In this document: positions 62,730 to 64,000 of the stretch, piece after piece
Position numbering within the stretch: the stretch's first letter is position 1
Layout of the letters: the number at the start of each line of letters is the position of its first letter
From: Desulfovibrio cuneatus DSM 11391
GTDB taxonomy: Bacteria > Desulfobacterota > Desulfovibrionia > Desulfovibrionales > Desulfovibrionaceae
Direction: 5' to 3'
Assembly (NCBI RefSeq): GCF_000430005.1
Contig: NZ_AUCY01000004.1
Span: 124,001 to 188,000 of the forward strand
Length of the DNA: 64,000 bases
Translations under genes and position numbers: made by a program
Notes under the pieces: model-generated
What the model saw: the letters and a program-made list of their open reading frames with translations, nothing else
Database searches by the model: none
Told to the model about the DNA's origin: nothing

Positions 62730-64000
62730 GTGACCCAGGCCAACGGCAAACAATCTCCACAATTCACCAAAGCGCAGGTGATTTCTTGGCGCGAAGGTGC
62801 AGAGGGCTTCCTTCGCTGGGTGGATGACGTGAAACCCAGGATTCCGGGCAGGCAGGGAGGCCCCATTGTGTTTGTGCCTGAAGATTTTCAGGTAGACGCT
62901 GTGCGCCGTGCCCTGGCCCTGAAGCCGGACGGCACTTTCAAATACCAAACAATCATTCTTTCTTTTCCAAGACGGCACAGCAAGACCACACTTGCCGCGC
63001 TGTTGGTACTATGGCGATTTTTCACAAAACCCGGCGAGAACATTGTCTACCTTACCAACAGTGAGAAGCAGTCGCGGAATACAGGCTTTTCCTTGTGTCG
63101 TGGGATTGTTCAAAATACGCCAGCCCTTGCCGCACAGCTCCCCGGCGATTGTATTCAGACATACCGCCTAAGTTATCCAAAGCTGGGCAACGAATTACGC
63201 ACAGTTTCGACAACAATTTCAGCACTTTACGGCGAAAAACTTACTTGTGGGTGGATTTCAGAACTCCATGCAGCCAAAGACGATGAGGCTATGCGCGTTC
63301 TGGCGAGTTCCCTTGGAGACTCGGCAAACCCTTGGCTTCTGATTGACAGCACCGTGGACAAGCTAGGGGGGCCTCTTCACAAGCTCGAACAACTCGCTGA
63401 GTCTGGAAAAAACCCCACAATATGCGTTATCCGCCAAGAGTACGCCGACCTTGCCGAAGCCCTGGAGCGTTCCCCCTCTTGGATTTGTCGCGACTGGTTG
63501 CAATACACCTGTTATGACCAGACACTGCCCGCTATCTTTGCCAGCCAGCACCTGAATAAGCGTTCTGAGAGCTCCAACTGCCTGTTTTCTGCCACCGCCA
63601 TTGCCGCATGTCAAAAGCCTTTGCCGCACCCCCTGACAAAAAGCGAACTGGAGCAGATAGCAGCCGGAAGGGCCTATGCCACAGGTGGCGGATTAGACCG
63701 TGCTTATTTTGCCTCCCTGCACGGAGATAGCACAATCTGGACTTGCGTTTCCAAGATTGCTGACCCGGACGGCGGCGAAGCCCATTTTTATATTCTGCAC
63801 CAAAAGAGCATTCTTGGTTCGCTCGCAAGCGGTATCAAAAAGGCCATGCTGCATGATGTGGAAGAATATGGACTTCATAACACGGTAATTGAGGCATACA
63901 ACGCCCAAGATATTGCACTTTGGGCCACGGACAAGGGCATTCCCAATGAAGTGACCCACGCCAGCACAAACAGCCAAGTACCTGCATTCATGGAACTATA
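62730..64000 (+). CDS. Phage terminase large subunit, 3' end outside window
   Basis: GTG start at 62730 with AAGGAG nine bases upstream; 423 codons are visible and the frame runs off the right edge. The Q-motif region FQVDAVRRAL (53-62) and Walker A-like SFPRRHSKTT (78-87) lead into the ATPase. WISELH near 174 may hold the Walker B Glu. The segment GGGLDRAYFASLHGDSTIW may open the nuclease domain. It powers DNA packaging and shows the element is phage-related. Confidence 0.85.
   Translation, partial: MTQANGKQSPQFTKAQVISWREGAEGFLRWVDDVKPRIPGRQGGPIVFVPEDFQVDAVRRALALKPDGTFKYQTIILSFPRRHSKTTLAALLVLWRFFTKPGENIVYLTNSEKQSRNTGFSLCRGIVQNTPALAAQLPGDCIQTYRLSYPKLGNELRTVSTTISALYGEKLTCGWISELHAAKDDEAMRVLASSLGDSANPWLLIDSTVDKLGGPLHKLEQLAESGKNPTICVIRQEYADLAEALERSPSWICRDWLQYTCYDQTLPAIFASQHLNKRSESSNCLFSATAIAACQKPLPHPLTKSELEQIAAGRAYATGGGLDRAYFASLHGDSTIWTCVSKIADPDGGEAHFYILHQKSILGSLASGIKKAMLHDVEEYGLHNTVIEAYNAQDIALWATDKGIPNEVTHASTNSQVPAFMEL

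Overview
The window looks like chromosomal DNA of a sulfate- or sulfite-reducing deltaproteobacterium of the Desulfovibrio/Bilophila group. This rests on gene content (siroheme synthase-HemX-HemA cluster, sigma-54/HPF/RapZ cluster, TRAP and TauE transporters, Tat-exported molybdoenzyme, HD-GYP and bEBP regulators, fumarase/fumarate reductase) and moderate GC. The genus is an inference; no rRNA gene is present. Genes are dense, and many intergenic gaps hold palindromic repeats.

Layout. 0-3.3 kb: end of an unknown gene, hisA, and a YcaO-TPR protein. 3.3-5.6 kb (minus): DASS symporter and TauE/SafE permease. 6.6-21.1 kb: a metabolic island with a TRAP transporter (dctPQM), a YihU-like sulfolactaldehyde reductase homologue, a fumarate reductase/succinate dehydrogenase whose iron-sulfur subunit is fused in one frame to a Tat-type Rieske protein, a cytochrome b fused to cytochrome c, a two-subunit fumarase, a GAF-AAA-Fis sigma-54 activator and a DUF401 permease. 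I see well-spaced -24/-12 promoters before dctP, the yihU-like gene and the DUF401 gene. The first two have 16-bp palindromes upstream at enhancer distance, so the activator at 17904-19532 probably controls the island.

21.5-41.7 kb (minus): a PEP-synthase-like protein with a response regulator, rapZ, hpf, rpoN, rlmD, bamD, trxB-trxA, tsaD, fbp, a lipoprotein, a TPR protein, ftsB, pgsA, mrp and pcm. 42-46.5 kb (plus): siroheme synthase, HemX/CcsA, hemA, a small unknown gene and tilS. 46.7-51.5 kb (minus): a BarA-like hybrid kinase and an HD-GYP response regulator. 52.4-57.4 kb (plus): a LysR regulator and a dmsABC-type molybdoenzyme operon.

From 57.5 kb a tRNA-Ser(CGA) is followed by a tyrosine integrase, a possible replication initiator, small genes and a terminase large subunit that runs off the window. 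This is the left part of an integrated phage or phage satellite.

The most interesting system is the frd/sdh-Rieske-cytochrome b/c operon. It appears to encode a covalently linked complex II/complex III hybrid that connects the cytoplasmic fumarate/succinate couple, the quinone pool and periplasmic cytochrome c. The second is the sigma-54 sulfonate-like regulon around it. Several MITE-like intergenic repeat families are also described.
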